Shown here piece after piece: positions 8,929 through 15,676 of a DNA stretch of 37,766 nt. The notes under the pieces are model-generated. The model saw nothing but the letters and a program-made list of their open reading frames with translations. It searched no databases and had not been told where the DNA came from. The DNA comes from an uncultured Clostridia bacterium (lineage in GTDB: Bacteria > Bacillota > Clostridia > Christensenellales > Borkfalkiaceae). Made by a program: the position numbers and the translations under genes. The DNA lies in contig CALVPX010000014.1 of assembly GCA_944354265.1 (NCBI GenBank), positions 1-37,766 of the forward strand, in the 5' to 3' direction. How positions within the stretch are numbered: position 1 is the first letter of the stretch; the number at the start of each line of letters is the position of its first letter.

Positions 8929-9038
8929 GCAAAATATATAAAATTTACTCCAAATTGCCATTTATGCGGGGCAATATATTTGTCAAGGTTATATAAGTCT
9001 ATAGTTAGGCGCACCCATTTTTGTCCGTCGCTACCATT

Positions 9039-9139
9039 GTCATTTCGAGCTTGCCGAGAAATCCCCCAAACGAAGTCTGCACTGCGTTCGCGCAGATTTC
9101 TCCACTCCGTTCGCTATCGCTCTCTTCGGTCGAAATGAC
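9039..9139. repeat. Palindromic TCATTTCGA repeat (family R6), near-complete copy
   Basis: It starts GTCATTTCGAG and ends TCGAAATGAC, with the internal GAGAAATC...GATTTCTCC palindrome. It is preceded by TTTTGTCCGTCGCTACC, a prefix also found before several R7 repeats. It lies between yloV and recG. The rest of 8929-9331 holds only the duplicated yloV end. Confidence 0.75.
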
Positions 9140-9177
9140 AAAAGAGGAATGGTCGAAATGACAAAAAGGGCGCCATA

Positions 9178-9270
9178 TTACCAAAGGGCATTTCCCGTGC
9201 AGGGCAATATAACATTAATTACTCAAGAGACACCATGTAGTAGTACACGGGCTGACCGCCGTAGTTTACT
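9178..9270 (-). pseudogene. Duplicated 3' end of yloV with its downstream flank
   Basis: On the minus strand this stretch encodes YGGQPVYYYMVSLE followed by a stop (about 9221-9265), identical in protein to the last 14 residues of yloV at 9332. The codons differ at four positions (Tyr, Val, Ser, Leu), all synonymously. Similarity continues about 40 bp past both stop codons (9178-9220 against 9293-9331). Upstream of the shared codons the sequences diverge at once. It is the remnant of a second yloV-like gene or of an old tandem duplication. A weaker third copy of the flank may lie near 8950-8980. Confidence 0.7.
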
Positions 9271-9331
9271 CCTACGGCCGCAACCCCGTGGATTACCAAA
9301 GGCATTTCCGTAAGATGCAAATTTTAATTAA

Positions 9332-10981
9332 TTACTCTAACGAAACCATGTAGTAATACACGGGCTGACCGCCGTAGTGATAGTCTACGTCGCAGTCGGG
9401 GAATTCTTCGGCGACCTTTGCGGCGAGAGCTTCGCAGTCGGCCTCCTCAACTCCTTCGCCGTAGTAGAGGGTTATCATCTCGTGCTCGTCGCGCTTCATC
9501 TTTTTGATGAGCTGCAGGGTGGTCTCGCCGATGTCGTCGCCCTTGGCGAGAATCTTCTTTGAGTCGAGGCCGATTATGTCGCCCTCCTGAAGCTTGAAGC
9601 CGTTCATGGTGGTGTTGCGCACGGCATAGGTCACCTGTCCGGAGGAGACGCCGTCGATTGCGTGGATCATGTTGGCCTTATTTTCCTCAACGCTGACGTC
9701 GGGGTTGAACACCAAAGCTGCGGCGAAGCCCTGAGGGACATTTTTGGTGGGTATGACGTGTATGGTGCGGTTGTTGACGAGGCCCTTTGCCTGTTCGGCC
9801 GCAAGAATTATATTTGAGTTGTTGGGGAAGACGAACACGTTTGCGGCGTTTATCTTCTGAACTGCGTCGGCGATGTCCGACGCGGAGGGGTTCATGGTTT
9901 GACCGCCCTCAATTACTCTGTCCACAGTCAGATCCTTGAAGATTTCTGCAAGGCCCTCGCCCGCACAGATGGCAAGCATGCCCATCTCCTTCTTTTCGGC
10001 CTCGAGCTTTGCCTTGAGCTCGCGGTTCTCCTCGAGCATGTTTTCGATCTTTATTCTGTCGAGTTCGCCGAGTTCGAGCGCATACGAGAGCGCAATGCCG
10101 GGCGTGTTGGTGTGGACGTGAACTTTGACGAGCTCGAGATCGCCTATGCAGATTACCGAGTCGCCTATCGCCATCAGCTTTTCCTTGAGCTTGTCGATGT
10201 CGGCAAGGGTGGTCATCTGCTTGAGGTGAATGATAAAAAACTCTGTGCAGTATGCAAACTGAATTTCGCCGAGGTCGAGATTTATTATATCCGAGTTGTC
10301 GCCGAATTCGGGTTCCTTTTTATTAGTCTCCAACGCCTCGGTGGGAACGTCGCCCGCCACCTCTTCGCCGGTGAGTGCGGCGAGGAAGCCGCGCATTATA
10401 GTCATCAGGCCGACGCCGCCCGAGTCGACAACACCCGCCTTCTTTAAAACGGGCAGCAGTTCGGGGGTTTGGGCGAGGGCTTCGTCGCCCACTTCTATGA
10501 GTGCCTTGAAGAAATCGATGAAGTCCTTGTTCTTGGATGCAAGTTTGCCCGCCGATTCGCTCATGAGGCGGACGACGGTGAGGATTGTGCCCTCCTTGGG
10601 AATGGACACGGCGGAGTAAGCGACCTTAGTGCCGGCCTCCATGGCCTTGGCAAAGGTCTTTGTGTCGAAGGTCTGCGAGCAGTCGCGAAGTACCGAGCAG
10701 ATACCGCGGAGAATCTGCGAAGAGATTACGCCCGAATTTCCCCTTGCGCCGCGGAGGGCGCCCTTGGAGACGGCATCGCAAATTTCCTGAAAGCGGTTGG
10801 AAGAACAGCCGTTCATTTCCCTGACGGCCGACTGAAGTGTGAGCGACATGTTTGTACCCGTGTCGCCGTCGGGAACAGGGAACACGTTGAGTGCGTCAAC
10901 TTTCGCCCTGTTTATTTCAAGCATTCTGGCACCGGAGGAGATCATCTTTCTGAAGTCGGTGCTGTTCAATGTTTTTAACAT
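9332..10981 (-). CDS. fakA: DAK2-domain fatty acid kinase catalytic subunit, YloV/FakA family
   Basis: FakA phosphorylates fatty acids bound to FakB (DegV-type) proteins, feeding exogenous fatty acids into phospholipid synthesis. The 549-residue product has the N-terminal DAK2 (DhaL-like) nucleotide-binding domain with VFPVPDGDTGTN around residues 33-44 and the C-terminal DegV-like region of the YloV family. It follows yloU closely (gap 91 bp) as in B. subtilis. The ATG has AAGGAG 7 nt upstream. No fakB is visible in the window. The last codons and 3' flank are duplicated just downstream (9178-9270). Confidence 0.93.
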   Translation of the reverse strand: MLKTLNSTDFRKMISSGARMLEINRAKVDALNVFPVPDGDTGTNMSLTLQSAVREMNGCSSNRFQEICDAVSKGALRGARGNSGVISSQILRGICSVLRDCSQTFDTKTFAKAMEAGTKVAYSAVSIPKEGTILTVVRLMSESAGKLASKNKDFIDFFKALIEVGDEALAQTPELLPVLKKAGVVDSGGVGLMTIMRGFLAALTGEEVAGDVPTEALETNKKEPEFGDNSDIINLDLGEIQFAYCTEFFIIHLKQMTTLADIDKLKEKLMAIGDSVICIGDLELVKVHVHTNTPGIALSYALELGELDRIKIENMLEENRELKAKLEAEKKEMGMLAICAGEGLAEIFKDLTVDRVIEGGQTMNPSASDIADAVQKINAANVFVFPNNSNIILAAEQAKGLVNNRTIHVIPTKNVPQGFAAALVFNPDVSVEENKANMIHAIDGVSSGQVTYAVRNTTMNGFKLQEGDIIGLDSKKILAKGDDIGETTLQLIKKMKRDEHEMITLYYGEGVEEADCEALAAKVAEEFPDCDVDYHYGGQPVYYYMVSLE

Positions 10982-11072
10982 TTTTTCTCCTTAATTACAC
11001 AAAAAAGCGGCATTTTTAAACATAAAACCCATTATTGCCGCAAAAAAGGATTAAACCGTAAAATGTAGTATT

Positions 11073-11423
11073 TTACAGCTTAACCCCGATGATGTTGACG
11101 TTTACCGTGTCTACTATCATGCCGGTAAACTTTTCAACCTTATATTTAATTCCTTCTTTAAGGCTTTCGGCGACCGCATTGATGGATACGCCGTATTTGA
11201 TAATGACGTATACGTCGATAAAAATTCTGTCGCCGTTGGTGACGACCTTGACACCCTTGCCGCCGGGCTGTTTTTTCAACAGTTCTGAAAGGGAGTCCGT
11301 GAAGCGGCGGGAGACCATTTCGACTATGCCGTAACATTCCAACGCGGCATTGGAAGCCACTTTGGCGATTGCTAAATCTGATATGGAAATTTTACCGTAT
11401 ACGTTGCTTGTATTTACTGACAT
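11073..11423 (-). CDS. yloU: Asp23/Gls24 family protein YloU
   Basis: The 116-residue product starts MSVNTSNVYGKISISDLAIA and is a complete Asp23 domain. In other Firmicutes such proteins are membrane-anchored or cytosolic stress-linked scaffolds near fatty acid metabolism; the biochemical role is not established. The start at 11423 is chosen because AAGGA lies 9 nt upstream and the family N-terminus fits; the 11-residue extension of the frame has no support. It forms a unit with fakA and is divergent from rpmB, exactly as in B. subtilis. Confidence 0.92.
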   Translation of the reverse strand: MSVNTSNVYGKISISDLAIAKVASNAALECYGIVEMVSRRFTDSLSELLKKQPGGKGVKVVTNGDRIFIDVYVIIKYGVSINAVAESLKEGIKYKVEKFTGMIVDTVNVNIIGVKL

Positions 11424-11491
11424 AGAATAATCCTTGAATTGCGTGTGCAAGGGCACACTAATGAGGCGCGGGAGAGCGCACCTGTAAAATT

Positions 11492-11520
11492 ATTGTAACC
11501 TACTTTTACAATTTTTGCAA
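11492..11520 (-). promoter_or_regulatory. Promoter of yloU-fakA
   Basis: TTGCAA (11515-11520), 17 bp, TACAAT (11492-11497) on the minus strand, about 70 bp upstream of the yloU start. It is divergent from the rpmB promoter. Confidence 0.65.
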
Positions 11521-11624
11521 CTATTTAAAAGGGGTTAACGCGAAATACGCGCAGTTTGCATGAAATCTTCATGAAAAATATGCAATAAAAATTTAAAAAG
11601 TTTGCTTTTAAGCTATATTTTTGT

Positions 11625-11653
11625 TTGATTTTTTTTAAAAGGCATGGTATATT
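11625..11653 (+). promoter_or_regulatory. Promoter of rpmB
   Basis: TTGATT (11625-11630), 17 bp, TATATT (11648-11653), preceded by TGG to give an extended -10. The predicted start near 11660 leaves a leader of about 75 nt. Confidence 0.6.
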
Positions 11654-11733
11654 TATATAGCTGTTTTTCGGAACGGCTTATATTTTACACTCTTTTTCAA
11701 GTAACTAACCGTAATTTTATGGAGGTATATAAT

Positions 11734-11919
11734 ATGTCGAGAGTATGCAGCGTATGCGGAAAGGGTCAAACTTCCGGCAACAATGTCAGCCATTCCAAGA
11801 GAAGAACAAGAAGAACCTTTAAAGCCAACGTTCAGAAAGTTTCATACGTCAACAAGGATGGCAAAGTTGTAAACGATTACGTTTGCACCCGCTGCCTTAA
11901 AACTGTAGAGCGTGCATAA
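11734..11919 (+). CDS. rpmB: 50S ribosomal protein L28
   Basis: L28 is a small late-assembling 50S protein. The 61-residue product starts MSRVCSVCGKGQTSGNN and has two Cys pairs (C5-C8 and a C-terminal CTRC) forming the zinc-ribbon version of the family. GGAGG at 11721-11725 sets the ATG at 11734; the 30-residue upstream extension is not translated. It stands alone on the plus strand between yloU and repeats. Confidence 0.97.
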   Translation: MSRVCSVCGKGQTSGNNVSHSKRRTRRTFKANVQKVSYVNKDGKVVNDYVCTRCLKTVERA

Positions 11920-11927
11920 AAAAATAT

Positions 11928-12037
11928 TCGCTCGGTTCGTACTCGCGGCGTTGCCGCTCCGTGCGAACGCGCAGCGAGGGTAATTTTGTCGGAAACGGCT
12001 ATACGACGGAAATGAATTCCGTCTACCGTTTCTCGGC
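11928..12037. repeat. Two-hairpin intergenic element, copy 2 (family R2)
   Basis: It lies directly after rpmB. The first stem is CTCGC/GCGAG (11942-11946 with 11974-11978). The nested hairpin has outer GAAACGG/CCGTTTC (11992-11998 with 12026-12032), inner GACGGAA/TTCCGTC (12005-12011 with 12017-12023) and loop ATGAA. Compared with 2897-2995 the outer stem has changed on both sides while pairing is kept. Confidence 0.65.
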
Positions 12038-12078
12038 GTAAATTATTTTATACACACATTAATAAGCCAATTCTTTTG

Positions 12079-12122
12079 AAAGCGTTCGTGCCGAAAGTTT
12101 GTTCGGTATGGGCGCTTTTTTT
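12079..12122 (+). terminator. Terminator of rpmB
   Basis: A two-part stem, AAAGCG/CGCTTT around TGCCGAA/TTCGGTA, is followed by a run of seven T. It lies 160 bp past rpmB because the R2 element intervenes. Confidence 0.75.
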
Positions 12123-12151
12123 GTTAACGCTCGTTGTGCATTTTCTTTTTT

Positions 12152-12206
12152 GTCATTTCGACCGAAGTGAGCGATAGCGAACGAAGCGGAGAAATCTGCA
12201 TGAACG
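12152..12206. repeat. Half copy of the TCATTTCGA repeat (R6)
   Basis: It starts GTCATTTCGACCGAAG and runs to GGAGAAATCTGC; the opposite arm is missing, and an R7 copy follows directly. Confidence 0.65.
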
Positions 12207-12221
12207 AAGTCACACTACACG

Positions 12222-12337
12222 GTCATACTGAGCGGAGCCGAAGGCGCAGTCGAATGTATCTTGCTCGAAATGTAATCAAGCTAGATCTTTCGACTGCATT
12301 CGTCGCCAAAAGACTCCTCATTTCGCTCAAGATGACG
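12222..12337. repeat. GTCAT...ATGAC palindromic repeat (R7)
   Basis: It begins GTCATACTGAGCGG and ends CGCTCAAGATGAC, with the inner arms CGAATGTATCTTG and CTAGATCTTTCG. The 90-codon open frame crossing it is made of repeat and is not a gene. The stretch 11920-12419 contains only R2, the rpmB terminator, R6, R7 and the next terminator. Confidence 0.7.
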
Positions 12338-12362
12338 GGTCTGATACAACTGCATTTTCAAC

Positions 12363-12402
12363 AAAAGGCGGGCGCGGCGGGCATTTTGCCCGCCGCGCCC
12401 GC
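12363..12402 (-). terminator. Terminator of the LRR lipoprotein gene
   Basis: A perfect 15-bp GC-rich stem (12368-12382 with 12388-12402) has an ATTTT loop and is followed on the minus strand by TTTT. It is 18 bp past the stop codon at 12420. Confidence 0.8.
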
Positions 12403-12419
12403 TTAATTATTAAAAAAAT

Positions 12420-13271
12420 TTATTTGTTTGTAATGTGTATCTGCCCGCCGGAGTAGGTTAAATCGGCGTCGTTACAGTGGATGGTCATTCCGTCGACGGA
12501 GAAGTATTCGATTGTTTGCTCCTCGTCGAGGTAGACGGTGACAATCTCGGTTTCGCCCTCCTCGCCGTCCTCAACGGCGCGCTCCTCGGCGTAGAACACC
12601 TGCACCTCCTGCCACTCATTTTCAGTGCCGTCGAAGTAGATATCGGTGAGGAAATTGCCCGAAATCGACTCGCGGTGCAGGTATCTGAGCGTGGACGGAA
12701 AGTGTATTTCTGTGAGCTTTGTGTTGGTGTAGATACCGGTATTGTCGTTTGCAACCATGCCCATGAACGTGCCGATGTAAATTGTATCTACCGACGCCTG
12801 AACATCGGCCCGCGCTAAGGAGGTGCAGTATGCAAAAGAGTACGGACCGAGCGCGGTGACAGACGAGGGGATTACCACCTCTTCGAGTGCGGTGCAGCTT
12901 GCAAATGCGGCATAGCCTATGTAAGTTACCGAGGAGGGAATGTCCACACTGCCGATTTTTGAGTAGGCGAAGGCGTAATTTTCGATTCGCGTTACGGTAT
13001 CGGGAATGGACACCCTGTAGAGCGAAGTGCCCATGAAGGCGCTGTCGCCAATGCTCTGTACGGGCAGTTCGCCGTGAACGCCGTCATCGTAGCTTGAAGG
13101 AATTTCGTAAGAGGTCAATGCAGATTTACTGCCCGAAACGCCGCTTAAAATGTAATAGGTGCCGTCCTCGCTGACGGAATAAGTTACCTCTGCGGTGCCG
13201 CAGGCGGAGAGGGATAATAGACCCGCGGAGGCTACGACCGCCGCGGACAGAGTGGCGATAAGCTTTTTCAT
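12420..13271 (-). CDS. BspA-type leucine-rich-repeat lipoprotein
   Basis: The 283-residue protein begins MKKLIATLSA with a hydrophobic signal and the lipobox LSAC, so it should be lipid-anchored outside the membrane. Between about residues 65 and 175 it has four or more LRR_5 repeats (IPDTVTRIENYAF, IPSSVTYIGYAAF, IPSSVTALGPYSF patterns), as in BspA-like surface proteins that bind host or matrix ligands; the ligand here is unknown. The acidic C-terminal part is unassigned. No Shine-Dalgarno precedes either ATG (13280 or 13271), but the promoter at 13281-13309 predicts transcription starting 2-4 nt before the second ATG, so I chose 13271 and a nearly leaderless mRNA. Confidence 0.85.
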   Translation of the reverse strand: MKKLIATLSAAVVASAGLLSLSACGTAEVTYSVSEDGTYYILSGVSGSKSALTSYEIPSSYDDGVHGELPVQSIGDSAFMGTSLYRVSIPDTVTRIENYAFAYSKIGSVDIPSSVTYIGYAAFASCTALEEVVIPSSVTALGPYSFAYCTSLARADVQASVDTIYIGTFMGMVANDNTGIYTNTKLTEIHFPSTLRYLHRESISGNFLTDIYFDGTENEWQEVQVFYAEERAVEDGEEGETEIVTVYLDEEQTIEYFSVDGMTIHCNDADLTYSGGQIHITNK

Positions 13272-13280
13272 AACAAACAT

Positions 13281-13309
13281 ATTCTAACACAACGGCGCCG
13301 AATATGCAA
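13281..13309 (-). promoter_or_regulatory. Promoter of the LRR lipoprotein gene (leaderless type)
   Basis: TTGCAT (13304-13309), 17 bp, TAGAAT (13281-13286) on the minus strand. The expected start near 13274 is only about 3 nt from the ATG at 13271, and no ribosome-binding site exists. Confidence 0.65.
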
Positions 13310-13412
13310 GGCAGAAAAATAAACGTTTGGTGAAATTTATTGTATGCGCACGATTTGAGCGGTAAGGAAGCGTAAAAAATTGGTAAGGAATTCCTTTATT
13401 TGCCGCATTGGA

Positions 13413-13553
13413 GGCTCCTTTGTGTAAAGGGAGCTGTCGCAGGCGAGCTTGCGAGACTGTGACTGAGGGATTGTAACCATATTATATTAACTACGGCGGC
13501 TCCGCCGCCTACAATCCCCCCTTTAATCCCCCCTTTACACAAGGGGGGCTCGG
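13413..13553. repeat. Hairpin-ended inverted-repeat element (R4) without gene
   Basis: The left end GGCTCCTTTGTGTAAAGGGAG leads through a variable hairpin to TGAGGGATTGT; the core contains GGCGGC-TCC-GCCGCC; the right end is ACAATCCCCCC ... TTTACACAAGGGGGG. Two worn right-end copies follow (about 13572-13594 and 13604-13625). The rest of 13310-13747 is featureless apart from the hairpins at 13665 and 13705. Confidence 0.75.
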
Positions 13554-13664
13554 GAGAGGTACGTTCATCACTCTTTACACGAGGGGGCTTGTGGAGAATT
13601 CGCCCCTCCTTTATACAAGCGAGCAATAATGACACGAACAACTCATCGGCGTTAACCTCTTTTG

Positions 13665-13691
13665 AACCACGCAGGCCTACGCGTGGTTTTT
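13665..13691 (+). terminator. Terminator-like hairpin
   Basis: AACCACGC/GCGTGGTT (13665-13672 with 13681-13688) is followed by a short T-run on the plus strand. No plus-strand gene lies upstream, so it may be incidental or a relic. Confidence 0.4.
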
Positions 13692-13704
13692 GTTATACAA
13701 AATA

Positions 13705-13740
13705 GCCGCAGGCGCACGCAAAAATGCGTGCGCCTGCGGC
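13705..13740 (-). terminator. Terminator of the yicC-to-spoVM block
   Basis: A perfect 16-bp stem (13705-13720 with 13725-13740) with an AAAA loop lies 8 bp past the spoVM stop. The minus strand continues TATTTTG. It ends the long housekeeping block. Confidence 0.7.
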
Positions 13741-13747
13741 CTTTTAG

Positions 13748-13816
13748 TTACTTTTTATATATTGCCTTTAAAATTACCCTCACAGGCTTGGGCGGTTTTA
13801 TGCAGATTATGGTCAT
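13748..13816 (-). CDS. spoVM: Stage V sporulation protein SpoVM
   Basis: SpoVM is a tiny amphipathic helix that marks the convex forespore membrane and anchors SpoIVA to start spore coat assembly. The 22-residue product is MTIICIKPPKPVRVILKAIY followed by KK. It aligns with the 26-residue B. subtilis protein at Ile6, Lys7, Pro9 and Lys10, the last three being the family hallmark. The ATG at 13816 overlaps the thiN stop (ATGA), with GGGGGAG 4 nt upstream. In B. subtilis spoVM also follows thiN and precedes rpmB. It is below the size limit of most gene finders. It is strong evidence that the organism sporulates. Confidence 0.85.
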   Translation of the reverse strand: MTIICIKPPKPVRVILKAIYKK

Positions 13817-14421
13817 ACACTCCCCCTGTTGATGATGATTAAGGCGGTGTCGTCCTGCCCGAATTCGACGAAGGCGGGCGCGCTTTGGACTATGTTCGAA
13901 ATTCCGCGGCACTCGCCGAGCGCTATTTTTTCGGGATAGGCGTACTTGCACCCCTTACTACCCATTATATGAACGCTCTGCCCGAAAGGTAACACCGAAA
14001 AGGTTTGACCTTTATATTCGCCCAAGTCCACCTTGCCCTGCGCGGCGAAGATGAGCGAGGTTTTAGTTATCATTCTTGCGGATACGCCCCTAATTAATGA
14101 AGCGTACAGAAGCTGAAGGTTGCCGAGGAAGTGATCCTCCCTTCCCCCTCCGCCGCCGTAAATTTCGATGTCGTCGATGCCTGCGGCAATCATCTTGAAC
14201 AGGGCGATTTCGCCGTCGGTGAAGTTCTTTTCGGAGGGATAAATCTCCTCGGGGGCGGGGTCGGGGATATAGGGCAGGCTGTCGAAGTCGCCCACCGTCT
14301 TGTCTATGCGCACCCTGCCGTGCGCCCACGAATAGGCACCGTCGCAACAGTAGACAACGGCGCCATTGTCGTCTATCACTCCGTCGTACGGTTCGCCGTT
14401 TAAAAGCAGTATGCCCTTCAT
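13813..14421 (-). CDS. thiN: Thiamine pyrophosphokinase
   Basis: ThiN transfers pyrophosphate from ATP to thiamine, giving thiamine diphosphate in the salvage route. The 202-residue product starts MKGILLLNGE and carries the family motifs CDGAYSW (26-32), GDFDSL (44-49), DGEIAL (69-74) and GGREDHFLGNL (92-102). The ATG at 14421 overlaps the rpe stop by 4 nt; the longer frame upstream runs inside rpe and is not used. It is translationally coupled to rpe before it and spoVM after it. Confidence 0.92.
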   Translation of the reverse strand: MKGILLLNGEPYDGVIDDNGAVVYCCDGAYSWAHGRVRIDKTVGDFDSLPYIPDPAPEEIYPSEKNFTDGEIALFKMIAAGIDDIEIYGGGGGREDHFLGNLQLLYASLIRGVSARMITKTSLIFAAQGKVDLGEYKGQTFSVLPFGQSVHIMGSKGCKYAYPEKIALGECRGISNIVQSAPAFVEFGQDDTALIIINRGSV

Positions 14422-15083
14422 GCCTTTAGGGCGGCGATTGTAGCCGCCATGTCTGCTGACTTGAACACGGTGGAGCCTGCGACGATTACGTTTGCACCCG
14501 CCGCCTTTATGTCGCCGACGTTGGCCTCGGTGACGCCGCCATCGACCTCGATATCCATGTCGCCCCTGCCCATTTTGACGGCGTATTCCCTCGCCTTTTT
14601 GAGCTGTTCGAGCGCCGTGGGAATGAACTTCTGCCCGCCGTAGCCGGGAAAGACGGACATTATGAGCACCATGTCGCAGAGGTCGAATACGGGGAAGATT
14701 TTTTCGACGTCGGTGTCGGGATTGACGACCGCGCCGCACTTTACGCCGTAGGATTTTATGAGCTCGAGCGTCTCCCTTAAATATGTAGGGGAGATTTTGT
14801 TGCACGCCTCGTAGTGCACGGTGATGATGTCGGCGCCCGCCTCCGCAAAGAATTTGATCTGCGTCTTGGGGTGCTCAATCATGAGGTGGCAGTCGAGGGG
14901 CAAATTGGTGAGCGGGCGGATATTCTTTACCATCTGCCCGCCGAAGGTTATGGGCTCGACGAAAGAGCCGTCCATTACGTCGCAGTGAATGACGTCGGCG
15001 CCCGCCGCGTTGAGATTTTTTATTGCCTCCCCCATCTTAGAAAAATCTGCGGAGAGTATTGAAGGTGCTATTTTGATTTGCAT
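14418..15083 (-). CDS. rpe: Ribulose-phosphate 3-epimerase
   Basis: Rpe interconverts ribulose 5-phosphate and xylulose 5-phosphate in the pentose phosphate pathway. The 221-residue TIM barrel has the metal-binding and catalytic residues in place: His33 and Asp35 (HCDVMDG), His66 (DCHLMIE), Asp181 (EVDGGV), plus the flexible FPGYGGQ loop (145-151). GAGG lies 4-5 nt before the ATG. Upstream, where B. subtilis has rsgA, a repeat element with a DUF559 gene is found instead. Confidence 0.97.
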   Translation of the reverse strand: MQIKIAPSILSADFSKMGEAIKNLNAAGADVIHCDVMDGSFVEPITFGGQMVKNIRPLTNLPLDCHLMIEHPKTQIKFFAEAGADIITVHYEACNKISPTYLRETLELIKSYGVKCGAVVNPDTDVEKIFPVFDLCDMVLIMSVFPGYGGQKFIPTALEQLKKAREYAVKMGRGDMDIEVDGGVTEANVGDIKAAGANVIVAGSTVFKSADMAATIAALKA

Positions 15084-15122
15084 AAAACCTCGCTATAAAT
15101 TTTTGATTTTACCTGAATTTAT

Positions 15123-15142
15123 GGCTCCCTTGTGTAAAGGGA
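15123..15142. repeat. Partial duplicate of the R4 left end
   Basis: The 20-bp GGCTCCCTTGTGTAAAGGGA is repeated 39 bp before the full left end at 15162. The right side has a matching worn duplicate at 15637-15659. Such doubled ends may record repeated insertion or end slippage. Confidence 0.6.
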
Positions 15143-15161
15143 ATATTCACTTCAAATTCAA

Positions 15162-15626
15162 GGCTCCCTTGTGTAAAGGGAGCTGGCGCGGACGCGCCTG
15201 AGGGATTGTCAAAGCATATTTTTAACAACATTATCAATATAAACACAAACACCTTTAAAATTAGTGTTTATCTTTAAATTAGAAATGCGAATAACTTTTA
15301 CACCATATTCACTTAAATATTTTGTACGTTCCAAGTCATGCCTTTCTGCCTCTTCGTCGTAATGCTGGGAACCGTCCAACTCAATGGCTAATTTTATTTG
15401 TGCACAGTAAAAATCCAAAATATATTTACCGAAAATTTTTTGACGGATAAACTTCAACTCATAATTTCGCAAAAAATCGTACCATAAATGTCGTTCTTCT
15501 TTTGTCATATTCCTACGAAGCTTTGAAGCACAATCTACAAGAGATTTATTAAAAATCCTATCCATATCAGACACCTATTGGAAACAATCCCCCCTTTGAT
15601 CCCCCCTTTACACAAGGGGGGCTTGG
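15162..15626. mobile_element. Hairpin-ended inverted-repeat element carrying a DUF559 gene (R4)
   Basis: The left end (15162-15209) is a terminal hairpin CTCCCTT-GTGTA-AAGGGAG, then GGCGCG-GAC-GCGCC, then GAGGGATTGT. The right end (15584-15626) is ACAATCC... and the hairpin CCCCCCTT-TACAC-AAGGGGGG, i.e. an inverted repeat of the left end. The coding region fills the space between GGGATTGT and ACAATCC, where other copies in this window have only a ~35 bp core. The whole is AT-rich inside and interrupts the conserved rlmN...rpe gene order. Mobility is inferred from the copies, not shown. Confidence 0.65.
15209..15565 (-). CDS. DUF559 (Vsr-like fold) endonuclease-domain protein
   Basis: The 118-residue protein is a stand-alone DUF559 domain, a relative of the very-short-patch-repair nuclease fold. 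Visible family signatures are the N-terminal TKEERHLW (21-28), DFYC (51-54), the active-site core IELDG (61-65) with Glu62 and Asp64, and His68. The stop codon lies at the inner edge of the left repeat and the gene begins 19 bp inside the right repeat, so gene and repeats form one unit. The ATG at 15565 has AGGTG 6 nt upstream; the GTG at 15574 has no ribosome-binding site. It is much richer in A+T than the flanking genes, which suggests transfer. Its partner DNA and role are unknown; a nicking or homing function in spreading the element is my guess. Confidence 0.8.
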   Translation of the reverse strand: MDRIFNKSLVDCASKLRRNMTKEERHLWYDFLRNYELKFIRQKIFGKYILDFYCAQIKLAIELDGSQHYDEEAERHDLERTKYLSEYGVKVIRISNLKINTNFKGVCVYIDNVVKNML

Positions 15627-15676
15627 GTGGTAGTTTCCCATTTATACAAGGGGGCTTGGTCATTTACGCCTGCGCG

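Noticed and set aside
12134-12406. 90-codon plus-strand frame after rpmB
   Set aside because: It is composed entirely of R6 and R7 repeat sequence and a terminator hairpin. Comparable frames across repeats (13396-13641, 18914-19322, 26734-26962, 29994-30203, 31428-31676) were dropped for the same reason.
13665-13691. Undetected plus-strand gene ending at this terminator-like hairpin
   Set aside because: The upstream plus strand is made of R4 repeat sequence with no open frame and no ribosome-binding site.
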